NCBI GenBank assembly: GCA_910588175.1 | Contig: CAJUQQ010000020.1 | Coordinates: 1 to 32,570, forward strand | Direction: 5' to 3' | Source of the DNA: an uncultured Oscillibacter sp. | GTDB lineage: Bacteria; Bacillota; Clostridia; Oscillospirales; Oscillospiraceae | Length of the DNA: 32,570 nucleotides | Shown: in pieces, positions 15,281 to 23,677 of the stretch | Numbering within the stretch: the first letter of the stretch is position 1 | How the letters are laid out: the number at the start of each line of letters is the position of its first letter | Notes under the pieces: generated by a model | What the model saw: only the letters and a program-made list of their open reading frames with translations | Databases searched by the model: none | Told to the model about the DNA's origin: nothing | Translations under genes and position numbers: made by a program

Positions 15281-15308
15281 AAGCGGCAGGCTCACGAGCC
15301 TGCCGCTT
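15281..15308 (-). terminator. Rho-independent terminator of the ispH-rpsA operon
   Basis: Perfect 12-bp stem AAGCGGCAGGCT / AGCCTGCCGCTT with a 4-base loop, 31 bases after the ispH-rpsA stop. On the minus strand it is followed by TTCTTGAAAAAC and a further T run at about 15256-15262. It separates the nine-gene unit from but. Confidence 0.92.
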
Positions 15309-15339
15309 AAAAATCACGCTTTTTGCGGTTTGCAGAGAC

Positions 15340-17304
15340 TTACTCCTCCACGTCCGCCGCATCCTCCATGGGCTCCTCCACAGAGGGGGCCAGCAGGGCG
15401 CGGATCGACAGAGAGATCTTTTTCCGCTCCTCGTCCACAGCTGTGATCTTAGCGTCCACCATCTGGTTCTCCGCCAGCACGTCCTCCGGCTTCTCAATGC
15501 GCCGGTCCGCGATCTGGGAGATGTGGATCAGACCGTCCACGCCGGGAACAACCTCGGCAAAAGCGCCGAAGGTCATCAGCTTGACCACCCGGACGGAGGC
15601 CACGTCGCCCACGGCGTACTTGTCCATGAACACCTGCCAGGGATCCACATTGTGGTCCTTGACGCCCAGGGAAATCTTCCGCTTCTCGGGATCAAAGGAG
15701 ATGACGTAGACCTCCATGGTGTCGCCCACCTTGCACACCTCGGAGGGAGTCTTGATGCGGCTCCAGCTCAGCTCCGAGATATGTACCATTCCATCCACGC
15801 CGCCGATATCGACGAACACACCGTAGCTGGTCATGGATTTTACCGTGCCGGTGTAGCGCTTGCCCACCTCAATGTTGGCCCAGATCTCCTCCTGGGCGGC
15901 CCGGCGGGCCTCGTCGGAGACGGAACGGATGGAACCTACCACCCGGCGGCGGGCGCGGTTCACCTCGGTGACCCGGAGCTGAACCTTCTGCCCCTTCATG
16001 GCGGAGAGGTCGGCGCCCCGGGGCTGGCCGCTCTGAGAGGCGGGGACAAACACCCGCACGCCCTTAACGGATACCACGATGCCACCCTTGTTCTCCTCGG
16101 TGACGGTTCCTTCCATCACAGTCTTCTCTTCCACGGCCTGCTCGATGTTCTCCCAGACCTTTACGGCGTCCAGCCGCTTCTTGGAGAGCTCGGCATAGCC
16201 TTCTACATCGTTGACGCGGACAATATAGGTCTCAATCTCGTCGCCCACCTTCACCACGTCCTCGGGCTTGGCGCTGGGGTCGTCGGACAATTCGCTGAAC
16301 TTAATGTAGGCGGCCTGCTTGGCGCCCACATCCACCTGCACCTCCGTCGGCGTGATGGCGGTGACGATGCCGGTTACCTTCTCTCCTGTATTTAAAGTTT
16401 TGAAGGACTGGTTCAGCAGTTCCTCAAAGGACTCCTCGTTGTTCTCCACCGCTCTGATTTCTTCACTCATGGCTGCATATACCTCCTTAATAATGCCCGC
16501 TGGCGTGGAAGCACCGGCCGTAAGGCCCGCAACAGAACAACCACTGAAAAAATCCGGCGGGAGCTCGTCCGCGTTTTCAATCTGGAGCACGCGGCTGCAG
16601 CTCTCCTTGCAAATTTCCGTCAAATGTTTGGTGTTGGCGCTTTTACGGTCTCCCACCACGACCATTACGTCCGCTTTCGCGGCGAGAATGGCCGCTTCAG
16701 ACTGACGCTTATGCGTAGCGGTACATATTGTATCAAACTTTTCTGCGTTTGTACACTCTTTTTTTATGATTTTCCAAGAAGTTTCAAAAAATTCACGAAT
16801 ACACGTGGTTTGTGCAACAACCGTCACAGGGGTTTCCCTGGCGCCCGGGTCTTCTCTCAGCCAGGCTTCCACCGCCTCCGGACCGCTGAAAATCAGCGGA
16901 TGCTGGCACCAGCTGGCGATTCCGGCCACCTCCGGGTGGGACGCGTCCCCGATAATGACAGGGGTCCGGCCTTCCGCCTCCGCTTTGGAGGCCAAGGTCT
17001 GAATCCGGCGCACATTCGGGCAGGTCGCGTCCACGCAGCGGACGCCTTTGGCCTCCAATTGATCCAATACCTGCTTCAATTCGCCATGGGAACGAATGAC
17101 CGCTGTGTCGCCCAGCTGTAAAGCGTCAATACTTTCGGCTTTTTGGACGCCAAGTGATTTCAGCTCTTCTACCACATAAGTATTGTGAATCAGGTCTCCC
17201 AGCATCCAGCAACGGCCGCAAGCCCTCGCGGTTTTCCGGGCCTGTTCCACCGCGCGGCGCACGCCGTAGCAAAATCCGGCGCTCTCTGCCAAAATTACCC
17301 GCAC
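15340..17304 (-). CDS. ispH-rpsA: IspH (HMBPP reductase) fused to ribosomal protein S1
   Basis: A bifunctional protein of 654 residues. Residues 1-285 are IspH, the 4Fe-4S enzyme that makes IPP and DMAPP from HMBPP. Its three cluster cysteines are in AGFCYG (Cys12), DATCPNVRR and TICTATHKRQ. Residues from about 305 hold four S1 RNA-binding domains (near 305, 391, 481 and 563); the last two are typical (SYGVFVDIGGVDGMVHISEL, FGAFAEVVPGVDGLIHISQI). The tail is acidic. The GTG start lies eight bases after GGAGGG and overlaps plsC by ten bases. This fusion is known from Clostridia, so it is real and not an assembly artefact. The frame is continuous through the junction near 290-305. Confidence 0.96.
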   Translation of the reverse strand: MRVILAESAGFCYGVRRAVEQARKTARACGRCWMLGDLIHNTYVVEELKSLGVQKAESIDALQLGDTAVIRSHGELKQVLDQLEAKGVRCVDATCPNVRRIQTLASKAEAEGRTPVIIGDASHPEVAGIASWCQHPLIFSGPEAVEAWLREDPGARETPVTVVAQTTCIREFFETSWKIIKKECTNAEKFDTICTATHKRQSEAAILAAKADVMVVVGDRKSANTKHLTEICKESCSRVLQIENADELPPDFFSGCSVAGLTAGASTPAGIIKEVYAAMSEEIRAVENNEESFEELLNQSFKTLNTGEKVTGIVTAITPTEVQVDVGAKQAAYIKFSELSDDPSAKPEDVVKVGDEIETYIVRVNDVEGYAELSKKRLDAVKVWENIEQAVEEKTVMEGTVTEENKGGIVVSVKGVRVFVPASQSGQPRGADLSAMKGQKVQLRVTEVNRARRRVVGSIRSVSDEARRAAQEEIWANIEVGKRYTGTVKSMTSYGVFVDIGGVDGMVHISELSWSRIKTPSEVCKVGDTMEVYVISFDPEKRKISLGVKDHNVDPWQVFMDKYAVGDVASVRVVKLMTFGAFAEVVPGVDGLIHISQIADRRIEKPEDVLAENQMVDAKITAVDEERKKISLSIRALLAPSVEEPMEDAADVEE

Positions 17305-17936
17305 AGCGGTTTCCCTCCCACGGCCTGCCCGCCCAAGGCGTAGGCCGCCTCCAACAGATCGTCGGCGATTTTCTGCATCTCCTCAGAGGTGCCCCGGCGG
17401 CCGGTGTAGTGGGGCTCATAGGGGTCTCCAAAAATGATGCGGGTTTTGTGGAACAGCTTCTTCTCTCCGTCCACAAAGACCGGCACCAGCGTGGCACCGG
17501 TGCGGACGCCAATCATGGCGGCCCCCGCCTTGGCTTGAGGCGGCAGGCCGTCTATATAGCCCACACCGTTGCGGATGGTGGTTCCCTCAGGAAAAATCAG
17601 GAGATTGTCCCCCTCCTTTAAAACCTGGATGGCCGTTCGAACCGTACTGATGTCGTTGTTTCCCCGGCTGACGGGAAATGCCCCCACCTTCCGCAAAAGC
17701 CAGCCCAGAAGGCGGCTTTCGAACAGCTCTTCCTTGGCCATGATATGGAGCCGGTAGTTGACCGGCAGCCGGAGGGCTACCAAAATGGGGTCCCAATTGC
17801 TGGAGTGATTGGGGCAAAGGAGCACGCCGCTTTCCGGCAGCTTCTCCATACCCACCACGGAGGTGGGATGGAGCACTCTGGTGATAAAGCCCACTACATA
17901 ATAAATAATCACAAACAAGCGGTTAAAGGGTTTCAT
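17295..17936 (-). CDS. plsC: 1-acyl-sn-glycerol-3-phosphate acyltransferase
   Basis: Adds the second acyl chain to lysophosphatidic acid at the membrane to make phosphatidic acid. In its 213 residues there is an N-terminal hydrophobic segment (LFVIIYYVVGFITRVL), the catalytic H(X4)D motif NHSSNWDP (His44, Asp49), and the substrate motif FPEGT at 115-119. Family proteins of this size also include lysophospholipid acyltransferases of other specificity. The ATG overlaps the cmk stop by four bases, and its end overlaps ispH-rpsA by ten; cmk-plsC-ispH/rpsA is a common Clostridia cluster. Confidence 0.93.
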   Translation of the reverse strand: MKPFNRLFVIIYYVVGFITRVLHPTSVVGMEKLPESGVLLCPNHSSNWDPILVALRLPVNYRLHIMAKEELFESRLLGWLLRKVGAFPVSRGNNDISTVRTAIQVLKEGDNLLIFPEGTTIRNGVGYIDGLPPQAKAGAAMIGVRTGATLVPVFVDGEKKLFHKTRIIFGDPYEPHYTGRRGTSEEMQKIADDLLEAAYALGGQAVGGKPLCG

Positions 17937-18610
17937 AGGACCATCCTTTCCCGGATTATACGCAAGAGAGCCTCCAGGCTTTGCTGAAAGTCCAGCGCCG
18001 AAGTGTCCAGCAGAACCGCATCCTCCGCCTGCCGCAGAGGCGCGGCCTCCCGGTGGGTATCCCGAAAATCCCGGTCCTCAATATCCTGGAGAACCTCCGC
18101 AAAGGGCTGAGGCGTTCCGCGCTCCTCCAGCTCGCGGCAGCGGCGCTCCGCCCGGACCTTTGCCGACGCGGTGAGGAAGACCTTCACCTCCGCGTCCGGC
18201 AGGACCACGGTGCCGATATCCCGCCCGTCCATAATGACGCTGTGTTTCCGGGCCAGTTCCCGCTGGGTCTCCATCAGGAAATCCCGCACCACCGGCAGGG
18301 CGGAGACGGCAGAGGCATACCGGGAGATCTCCGGGAGACGGATTTCCTCGCTGACATCCCGGCTGTTTAGAAACATCCGCTGCTGCCCGCTTTCATCGTA
18401 CCGCAGTTCTATCCGTAGCGGCGGCAGTATCGCCGCTACGGCGGTCTCCTCTCCGGGATCCACACCCTGGTCCCGGGCGGAAAGCCCTACCGTCCGGTAA
18501 ATCGCGCCGGTGTCTACATATAAAAAACCAAGTGCGGCGGCGGCGGCCCTGGCCAAAGTGCTTTTGCCAGCACCGGAAGGGCCGTCGACGGCCACGCGTA
18601 TGGTGCTCAT
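17933..18610 (-). CDS. cmk: Cytidylate kinase
   Basis: Phosphorylates CMP and dCMP. The 225-residue protein has a P-loop GPSGAGKST at 10-18, then FLYVDTGAIYRTV, the insert region typical of long bacterial CMP kinases, MDGRDIGTVVLPDAEVKVFLTAS, and a C-terminal DSAL-like DTSALDFQQSLEALL. The frame is open to 18745, but the ATG at 18610 has AGGAGGG at the right place and begins the conserved MSTIRVAVDGP. It is 13 bases after the flavoprotein gene and overlaps plsC. Confidence 0.96.
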   Translation of the reverse strand: MSTIRVAVDGPSGAGKSTLARAAAAALGFLYVDTGAIYRTVGLSARDQGVDPGEETAVAAILPPLRIELRYDESGQQRMFLNSRDVSEEIRLPEISRYASAVSALPVVRDFLMETQRELARKHSVIMDGRDIGTVVLPDAEVKVFLTASAKVRAERRCRELEERGTPQPFAEVLQDIEDRDFRDTHREAAPLRQAEDAVLLDTSALDFQQSLEALLRIIRERMVL

Positions 18611-18623
18611 AAAAACCCTCCTC

Positions 18624-19853
18624 TTATGCTTCTTCCGCAGCCGCAACTCCGGCGGCCCGCCCGGTGGACCAGGCGATCTGGAGATTGAACCCGCCGGTAT
18701 AAGCGTCCACGTCGATGATCTCCCCGGCGAAATACAGCCCGTCAACCAGCTTAGAGGCCATAGAGGCCGGGTTGATTTCCTTGACCTTTACGCCGCCGGA
18801 GGTGACAATGGCGTCCGTAACCGGGCATGGTCCGGCAATGACCACCGGAAAACGCTTCAGAATTTGCAGCAGCCCCCGGCGCTGCTCCCTGGTAATGTCG
18901 TGAACCTTCCGCCGGGGATCGATGTCCGAGACCCGGATGACTTCCGGAATCAGCTTTTTCGGCAGCAGGCCGTCCAGGGCGTTGCAGAAATCTTGATTCT
19001 GGTATTTCTCAAAGTCTGTCAGCAGACGCCGGTCCAGGACGGCCTCGTCCAAGGCGGGCTTAAAATCAATCTCCAGGTGGTAGGCCCGCTCCCCGAAGCG
19101 CCGCATATGGGCGGAGGCGGACAGGATCAGCGGCCCGCTGAGGCCGAAGTGGGTAAACACCAGTTCTCCGAAGTCCGTGTAAATCTTCTTGCTGTTCTCG
19201 AAAACCGTCAGACCCACGTTCCGCAGACTGAGACCCTGGAGCGTCTTCCCCAAGCCGAAGTCCCGCAGGGGCACCAGGGAGCCCCGGAGCGGCGTCACCG
19301 TATGCCCGGCCTCCGCCGCCATGCGGTGGCCTTCCCCGGTGGAACCGGTGGCGGGATAAGACACCCCGCCGGTGGCCAGAATCACGGCCTCCGCCGGATA
19401 GCGGTTTTCCTCCCCCGTCACGCCGCGAACCGCGCCGTCCTGGATTTCCAAACTTTTTGCCCGGTCCCGGACGACCCGGACCCCAAGTTTTTTCAGCCTC
19501 CGCTCCAGCGCGGCGCTGATGTCAAAGGCCCGATCCGACACCGGAAACACCCGGTTTCCCCGCTCCGTCTTCAGCGGCACGCCCAGATCCTCAAAAAAGA
19601 CCATGACATCCTGCGCGTTAAAGCGGGAAAAGGCGCTGTAAAGGAATTTTCCATTACGGGGAATATTTCCCATCAGCTCCGGAATCCCCGTGTTATTGGT
19701 CAGGTTGCACCGGCCTTTTCCGGTAATATTCAGCTTTTTCCCCAGCCGCTCGTTGGGTTCCAGCAGCGTAACGGAAGCGCCCAGCTCCGCCGCGGAAACG
19801 GCGGCCATCATTCCGGCCGCTCCGCCGCCGATTACCACGATTCGCTTACTCAT
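18624..19853 (-). CDS. BaiN/HI0933 family FAD-dependent oxidoreductase
   Basis: A cytosolic flavoprotein of 409 residues. The FAD-binding start is VVIGGGAAGMMAA, followed by the family hallmark GKKLNITGKGRCNLTNN at about 41-57. Near the middle is ATGGVSYPATGSTGEGHRMA, and near the C-terminus TSGGVKVKEINPASM and GLYFAGEIIDVDAYTGGFNLQIAWSTG (given here as two parts of a C-terminal FAD site). The family includes HI0933/YhiN and Clostridium scindens BaiN, a bile-acid-linked reductase. The substrate cannot be read from sequence, and no other bai gene is present. The ATG at 19853 overlaps the MurR-type gene by eight bases; the frame opens further upstream without family similarity. Confidence 0.88.
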   Translation of the reverse strand: MSKRIVVIGGGAAGMMAAVSAAELGASVTLLEPNERLGKKLNITGKGRCNLTNNTGIPELMGNIPRNGKFLYSAFSRFNAQDVMVFFEDLGVPLKTERGNRVFPVSDRAFDISAALERRLKKLGVRVVRDRAKSLEIQDGAVRGVTGEENRYPAEAVILATGGVSYPATGSTGEGHRMAAEAGHTVTPLRGSLVPLRDFGLGKTLQGLSLRNVGLTVFENSKKIYTDFGELVFTHFGLSGPLILSASAHMRRFGERAYHLEIDFKPALDEAVLDRRLLTDFEKYQNQDFCNALDGLLPKKLIPEVIRVSDIDPRRKVHDITREQRRGLLQILKRFPVVIAGPCPVTDAIVTSGGVKVKEINPASMASKLVDGLYFAGEIIDVDAYTGGFNLQIAWSTGRAAGVAAAEEA

Positions 19854-20706
19854 CGTCCATCTTCCCAAACACGCCGTATTCGTTCCAAATGTCCTCCAGC
19901 TCCGCGAAGGTGGCGGAGACATCCGCGCCGCAGCGGTTGGACAGGGCCACCAGCAGGGCGTTGATGAGGGACAGCGGCGCCACCATGGAATCCACGAAGG
20001 AGATCATCTCACAGGGCGCCAGCAGCGCCGCCTGGGAGAGCTGGTACACTGGGGAGAGCTCGTTGTCCGTGATGGCAATGATCTCCGCCCCCCGGTCCCG
20101 GGCGAACTTTACCGTGTTGATGGTGACCTTGGAATACCGGGGGAAGCTGATGGCGATCAGCACGTCCCCGCTTCCCATACGGAGCATCTGCTCAAACATC
20201 TCTCCCGCCGCGTTGGACTGAATCAGCGTTACGTTCTCCGACAGAAGGTGCATATAGAAGTGGAGATACCCCGCCACGAAGGAGGAGGACCGGACCCCCA
20301 GAATATAGACATGGCGGCTGGACAAGATCTTGTCCACCACCCGGTCAAACTCGCTCCGGCTGGAATGGCCAAGCATCTGGCGCAGCTTGTCAATATCGGA
20401 CTGGATTACCGCCGGCAGAACATCGTGGAACATGTCCCCCGCCGCCTGGATGCGCTGGGTGGAGGTCAGGCGGCTGCGGATCATGTCCTGCAAGGCCCGC
20501 TGCATGCTGGGGTAACCGTCGTAGCCCAGCTCGGAGGCAAACCGCACCACGGTGGACTCGCTGACGCCCGCCAGCAGGCCCAGGCGGTTGGCGGTCATAA
20601 AGGCCGCCTTGTCGTAGTTCTCCAAAATGTATGAGGCGATGCGCTTCTGCCCCTTGGAAAAGCCGCCCATGCCCCGCTCCAGGCAATTCAAAATATTCTT
20701 TGCCAC
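19846..20706 (-). CDS. MurR/RpiR family transcriptional regulator
   Basis: A 286-residue regulator with an N-terminal helix-turn-helix of the RpiR type (KRIASYILENYDKAAFMTANRLG then GVSESTVVRFASELGYDGYPSMQ). The C-terminal sugar-phosphate (SIS) domain runs from about 125 to 260 (VYILGVRSSSFVAGYL, GDVLIAISFPRYSKVTI). Members respond to phosphosugars and often control sugar or amino-sugar use. Start is GTG 20706 with GGGGAG five bases away. It lies between ispA and the flavoprotein gene, a place where many Firmicutes have dxs. No obvious sugar gene is nearby, so its target is unclear; the next gene or a distant locus are both possible. Confidence 0.9.
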   Translation of the reverse strand: MAKNILNCLERGMGGFSKGQKRIASYILENYDKAAFMTANRLGLLAGVSESTVVRFASELGYDGYPSMQRALQDMIRSRLTSTQRIQAAGDMFHDVLPAVIQSDIDKLRQMLGHSSRSEFDRVVDKILSSRHVYILGVRSSSFVAGYLHFYMHLLSENVTLIQSNAAGEMFEQMLRMGSGDVLIAISFPRYSKVTINTVKFARDRGAEIIAITDNELSPVYQLSQAALLAPCEMISFVDSMVAPLSLINALLVALSNRCGADVSATFAELEDIWNEYGVFGKMDDE

Positions 20707-20749
20707 TTCTTCTCCCCCCGGAATCGAATTTTCCAGGAACGATGCTCCC

Positions 20750-21646
20750 TCAGTTTTTCCGCACCGCCAGGCTGTCCGCCAGCTCCATCAGGAAGGCCGT
20801 ATCCCCCAGCCAGCGGCCGGAATCCAAGGCTTCCTTGGCCCGGACCGTGTAATCCTGCACCAACGCCTCGCAGGCCTCCACCCCCAGCAGGGTCACATAG
20901 GTGGCCTTTTGGTTGGCCGCGTCGGAGCCCACGGGCTTGCCCAGCTCCTCGGCGGTGGAAACCGCGTCCAGGATATCGTCCCGAATCTGGAAGGCCAGTC
21001 CCAGATTCGTCGCGTAATCCCAGGCGGCGTCCATGCAGCGCTCGTCCACCTCCCGCCGGCCCATGGAAGCGCAAACGCCCATCATACACGCCGCCCGGAG
21101 CAGAGCCCCGGTCTTCTTGTCGTTGATGTCCGTCAGGTCTTCCGCCGTCCGGGGCTGTCCGTCCCCCACGGTATCCCAATACTGCCCGCCGCACATACCG
21201 GTCTCCCCGACAGCCTCCGCCAGGATTTTCGCCGCCAGAATCACGGCGGTCCTGCCGCCGTGCCGCCACTCTCCCGTGGCGGAAAGCACCGTCTGAAACG
21301 CCGCCGCCTGGAGGGCGTCCCCCGCCAGAATGGCGGTGCATTCGCCGAATTTCTTATGGCTGGTGGGCATCCCCCGGCGCAGATCGTCGTTGTCCATGCA
21401 GGGCAGGTCATCGTGAATCAGGGAATAGGTGTGAAGCATTTCCACTCCACAGCCAAAGTCCAAAGCTTCTTCCAGGGTTCCACCCGCCGCCTCGCAAAAC
21501 TTCATAGTCAAAATGGGCCGGATGCGCTTTCCGCCGGCCAGGAGGCTGTAGCGCATAGCCTCCTCCAGCCCTCCTCCGGAGAAAAACGTCCGCAGGCGGG
21601 CTTCCACTAGATTCTGAGCCTCTTCCAATTGCCGTTGAAATTCCAT
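20750..21646 (-). CDS. ispA: Polyprenyl (farnesyl/geranylgeranyl) diphosphate synthase
   Basis: Condenses IPP with allylic diphosphates to make C15 (or C20) chains for undecaprenol and quinones. The 298-residue protein has both Asp-rich motifs: FARM DDLPCMDNDD from Asp79, with the two-residue insert (PC) typical of bacterial FPP synthases, and SARM QIRDDILD at about 220. GGKRIRP binds IPP. It starts at ATG 21646, three bases after xseB. Product length is not certain from sequence. The xseA-xseB-ispA order is classical, but dxs, which often follows, is absent. Confidence 0.95.
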   Translation of the reverse strand: MEFQRQLEEAQNLVEARLRTFFSGGGLEEAMRYSLLAGGKRIRPILTMKFCEAAGGTLEEALDFGCGVEMLHTYSLIHDDLPCMDNDDLRRGMPTSHKKFGECTAILAGDALQAAAFQTVLSATGEWRHGGRTAVILAAKILAEAVGETGMCGGQYWDTVGDGQPRTAEDLTDINDKKTGALLRAACMMGVCASMGRREVDERCMDAAWDYATNLGLAFQIRDDILDAVSTAEELGKPVGSDAANQKATYVTLLGVEACEALVQDYTVRAKEALDSGRWLGDTAFLMELADSLAVRKN

Positions 21647-21649
21647 AGC

Positions 21650-21889
21650 CTACACCTCTTCCGTAGTTTCAAAGGGCTGCTCGACAGGCGCGCCATCGGG
21701 GCCCTTCATGAGCTTCACCACTTGCTGCTCCGCCTGGTCCAGCTGTTTGGTACAGGCGGCAATCAGCTTGGTCCCCTCCTCAAAGAGGGCCAGGGAATCC
21801 GCCAGCTGAACGTCCCCCTGCTCCAGCGCGGAGACAATCTCCTCCAACCGGGTGATCTGCTGCTCAAACGTCAATTTTTTTCCAGCCAT
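21650..21889 (-). CDS. xseB: Exodeoxyribonuclease VII small subunit
   Basis: A 79-residue coiled-coil protein that binds the C-terminal region of XseA to form exonuclease VII, a single-strand DNA exonuclease. The family signature LTFEQQITRLEEIVSALEQG is followed by LADSLALFEEGTKLIAACTKQLDQAE. AGGAG precedes the ATG. It overlaps the end of xseA by 19 bases, giving near-equal translation of the two subunits. Confidence 0.95.
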   Translation of the reverse strand: MAGKKLTFEQQITRLEEIVSALEQGDVQLADSLALFEEGTKLIAACTKQLDQAEQQVVKLMKGPDGAPVEQPFETTEEV

Positions 21890-23103
21890 GCCGTTTTCTC
21901 CTTTTTCCAGGGCTCCTCCACCGCGCAGAAAAAGCCCCCTTCTCCCAGGGCCACGGAAACCCGCTCCCCAGCCTGTACGTCCCGCCAGGAGCGCAAAATT
22001 TCCCCCGACGGTCCCCGGGCCATCGCGTAGCCCCGGCCCAGCACCTTCAAGGGGCTCATGGCGTCCAGCGCCGCCCCCAGCACGGAGAGGCGCTGCCGCT
22101 TCCCGGCCACCAGTCCCGCGGACAGATCCCCCAACCGCTGCTGGACGTGGAGAAGCTCCATCCGTTTATCCTGAACATAGGCCATCTGGTCCCGGAGGAC
22201 CCGCTTTTCCGACAGGGCCGCCAACCTCTGCCGGAGGGCCGCCAGCCGGGCGGTCTCGTTCCGCTCCAATCGGGAGGCCGCGCCGCCTAGCCGCTGCTTT
22301 ATCGCCTCCTGGTCCGGCACGGCGATTTCCGCCGCGTTGGAGGGAGTGGAGGCCCGGGCGTCCGCCACAAAGTCGGCGATGGTCACGTCCGGCTCATGGC
22401 CCACGGCGGAAATGACGGGCAGTTCCGAGTCATAGATGGCTCGGGCTACCCGCTCGTCGTTGAACGCCCACAGGTCCTCCATGGACCCGCCGCCCCGGCC
22501 GGTAATGATTACGTCTCCGATTTTCCACTTATTGGCGTACCGGATGGCCCCCACGATCTCCGGCGGGGCCTCGGGGCCCTGGACCCGGACGGGCAGGAGA
22601 ATCACCTTTGCCAGCGGATAGCGCCGCCGCAGAATGCGGATCATATCGTGGACCGCCGCCCCGGCGGAGGAGGTGACAATGGCGATTTTCTCCGGATAAG
22701 GCGGCAGGGGCTTTTTGTGGGCGGGGTCAAAGAGGCCCTCGGCGTAGAGCTTGGCTTTCAGCTGCTCAAAGGCCACCGCCAGATCCCCCGCTCCCTCGGG
22801 GGTCAGGGCATTGCAGTAGAGCTGGTAGGCCCCGTCCCGGGGAAAGACGGTAATCCGCCCCTGGGCAATGACCTTCATGCCGTTTTCCGGGCGGAAGCGG
22901 AGCCGGGAGGCCTGGCCCCGGAACATGACGCACCGCAAGGCGCCCTCCGGGTCCTTCAGCGTGAAATAGTGGTGGCCGGAGGGATACATTTTATAATTGG
23001 AGAGCTCCCCCCGGACGTACACGTCCTGAAGCATAGGCTCCCCGTCCAGCAGGAGCTTGACCAACTGGTTGACCTCGGCGACGCCGAAAATGTGCTGTTC
23101 CAT
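21871..23103 (-). CDS. xseA: Exodeoxyribonuclease VII large subunit
   Basis: Catalytic subunit of exonuclease VII, 410 residues. An N-terminal OB-fold (VRGELSNYKMYPSGHHYFTLKD) is followed by the catalytic domain with TSSAGAAVHDMI and GRGGGSMEDLWAFNDERVARAI. The hallmark SAVGHEPDVTIADFVADARASTPSNAAE comes next, then a long helical coiled-coil. The C-terminal segment is VLGRGYAMA. The ATG at 23103 follows AGAGG. It starts three bases after the small Xre gene, so the regulator and the nuclease are probably co-transcribed. Confidence 0.96.
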   Translation of the reverse strand: MEQHIFGVAEVNQLVKLLLDGEPMLQDVYVRGELSNYKMYPSGHHYFTLKDPEGALRCVMFRGQASRLRFRPENGMKVIAQGRITVFPRDGAYQLYCNALTPEGAGDLAVAFEQLKAKLYAEGLFDPAHKKPLPPYPEKIAIVTSSAGAAVHDMIRILRRRYPLAKVILLPVRVQGPEAPPEIVGAIRYANKWKIGDVIITGRGGGSMEDLWAFNDERVARAIYDSELPVISAVGHEPDVTIADFVADARASTPSNAAEIAVPDQEAIKQRLGGAASRLERNETARLAALRQRLAALSEKRVLRDQMAYVQDKRMELLHVQQRLGDLSAGLVAGKRQRLSVLGAALDAMSPLKVLGRGYAMARGPSGEILRSWRDVQAGERVSVALGEGGFFCAVEEPWKKEKTAWLEKN

Positions 23104-23106
23104 AGA

Positions 23107-23313
23107 TTACCTCTCGTCGGTGCGCCCGGCCAGGTAGTCCAGGGTGACGCCGAAGTGATCGGCCAGGGCGCAGAGATTGTAAAAATTTGGTACGCTGGTC
23201 CCGCCCTCAAGGCCCTGGTATTGGCGGGCTGATATTCCAACCGCGTCAGCGACCTGAACCTGGGTTTCTTTGCGTTCAGCCCGTAAATTCCGCAATCTTT
23301 CCGAAAATTCCAT
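23107..23313 (-). CDS. Small Xre-type helix-turn-helix regulator
   Basis: A 68-residue single-domain DNA-binding protein. The helix-turn-helix is FSERLRNLRAERKETQVQVADAVGIS, then ARQYQGLEGGTSVPNFYNLCALADHFGVTLDYL, a standard Cro/C1 fold. The ATG at 23313 is preceded by AAGGAG; a longer reading to 23343 adds ten poorly conserved residues. It heads the xseA operon and faces a divergent small gene. A perfect 16-bp palindrome between them (23358-23373) is a candidate operator, suggesting autoregulation and control of the divergent gene. Confidence 0.87.
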   Translation of the reverse strand: MEFSERLRNLRAERKETQVQVADAVGISARQYQGLEGGTSVPNFYNLCALADHFGVTLDYLAGRTDER

Positions 23314-23322
23314 GATAACTCC

Positions 23323-23351
23323 TTGACACGCAACGGATTTCATGTTATGCT
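23323..23351 (+). promoter_or_regulatory. Sigma-A promoter of the divergent small gene
   Basis: TTGACA (23323-23328), a 17-base spacer and TATGCT (23346-23351) with an extended -10 TGT. The -35 is perfect. Transcription would begin near 23358, directly at the palindrome, and the first start codon of the small gene is at 23408. Confidence 0.85.
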
Positions 23352-23357
23352 AAAAAT

Positions 23358-23373
23358 ACGAAATGCATTTCGT
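23358..23373. promoter_or_regulatory. Perfect 16-bp palindrome, candidate Xre operator
   Basis: ACGAAATGCATTTCGT is perfectly self-complementary and lies at the expected transcription start of the plus-strand gene, 45 bases before the divergent Xre gene's start codon. The position is right for a repressor blocking both directions. Binding by the adjacent Xre protein is inference. Confidence 0.6.
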
Positions 23374-23407
23374 TAAACACGATTGTTCTAAAAGAAAGGT
23401 GGTTCCT

Positions 23408-23677
23408 GTGTCCGACTTTATGCTTTGGCTTTACGCCAACTACATCCAGCCTCAGATTGACGCGGTGGAAAAGGATCAATACGAAACCCATTTCCATATC
23501 GTTGAGCGGGATTTGTCTCCCGCCACCTGCGTCAACCTGCGGCACGTCCTGGAATTTACGGCCATCCAGGCGTTCCTCCTGGGCTTCCGCACCAGCGAGG
23601 GCCTGACACCCCGGACGTCCCGGAGGCAATCCCCCCGCTTGGTTTCCGTCAAAAAGAATATCCAAACCTCCGATTGA
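23408..23677 (+). CDS. Small conserved-looking protein of unknown function
   Basis: An 89-residue protein from GTG 23408, with AAAGGTGG about five bases upstream; an earlier in-frame ATG at 23363 lies inside the palindrome and lacks an RBS. The N-terminal half (MSDFMLWLYANYIQPQID, with VEKDQYETHFHIVERDL) looks like a folded helical segment. The C-terminal 25 residues are Arg/Ser-rich (GLTPRTSRRQSPRLVSVKK). No family is recognised and no membrane helix is seen. It has its own promoter and terminator and is one of only three plus-strand genes, paired divergently with the Xre regulator. Confidence 0.7.
   Translation: MSDFMLWLYANYIQPQIDAVEKDQYETHFHIVERDLSPATCVNLRHVLEFTAIQAFLLGFRTSEGLTPRTSRRQSPRLVSVKKNIQTSD

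Noticed and set aside
18510..19964. 484-codon plus-strand frame opposite cmk and the flavoprotein gene
   Set aside because: It spans two real genes on the other strand and shows no recognisable domain.
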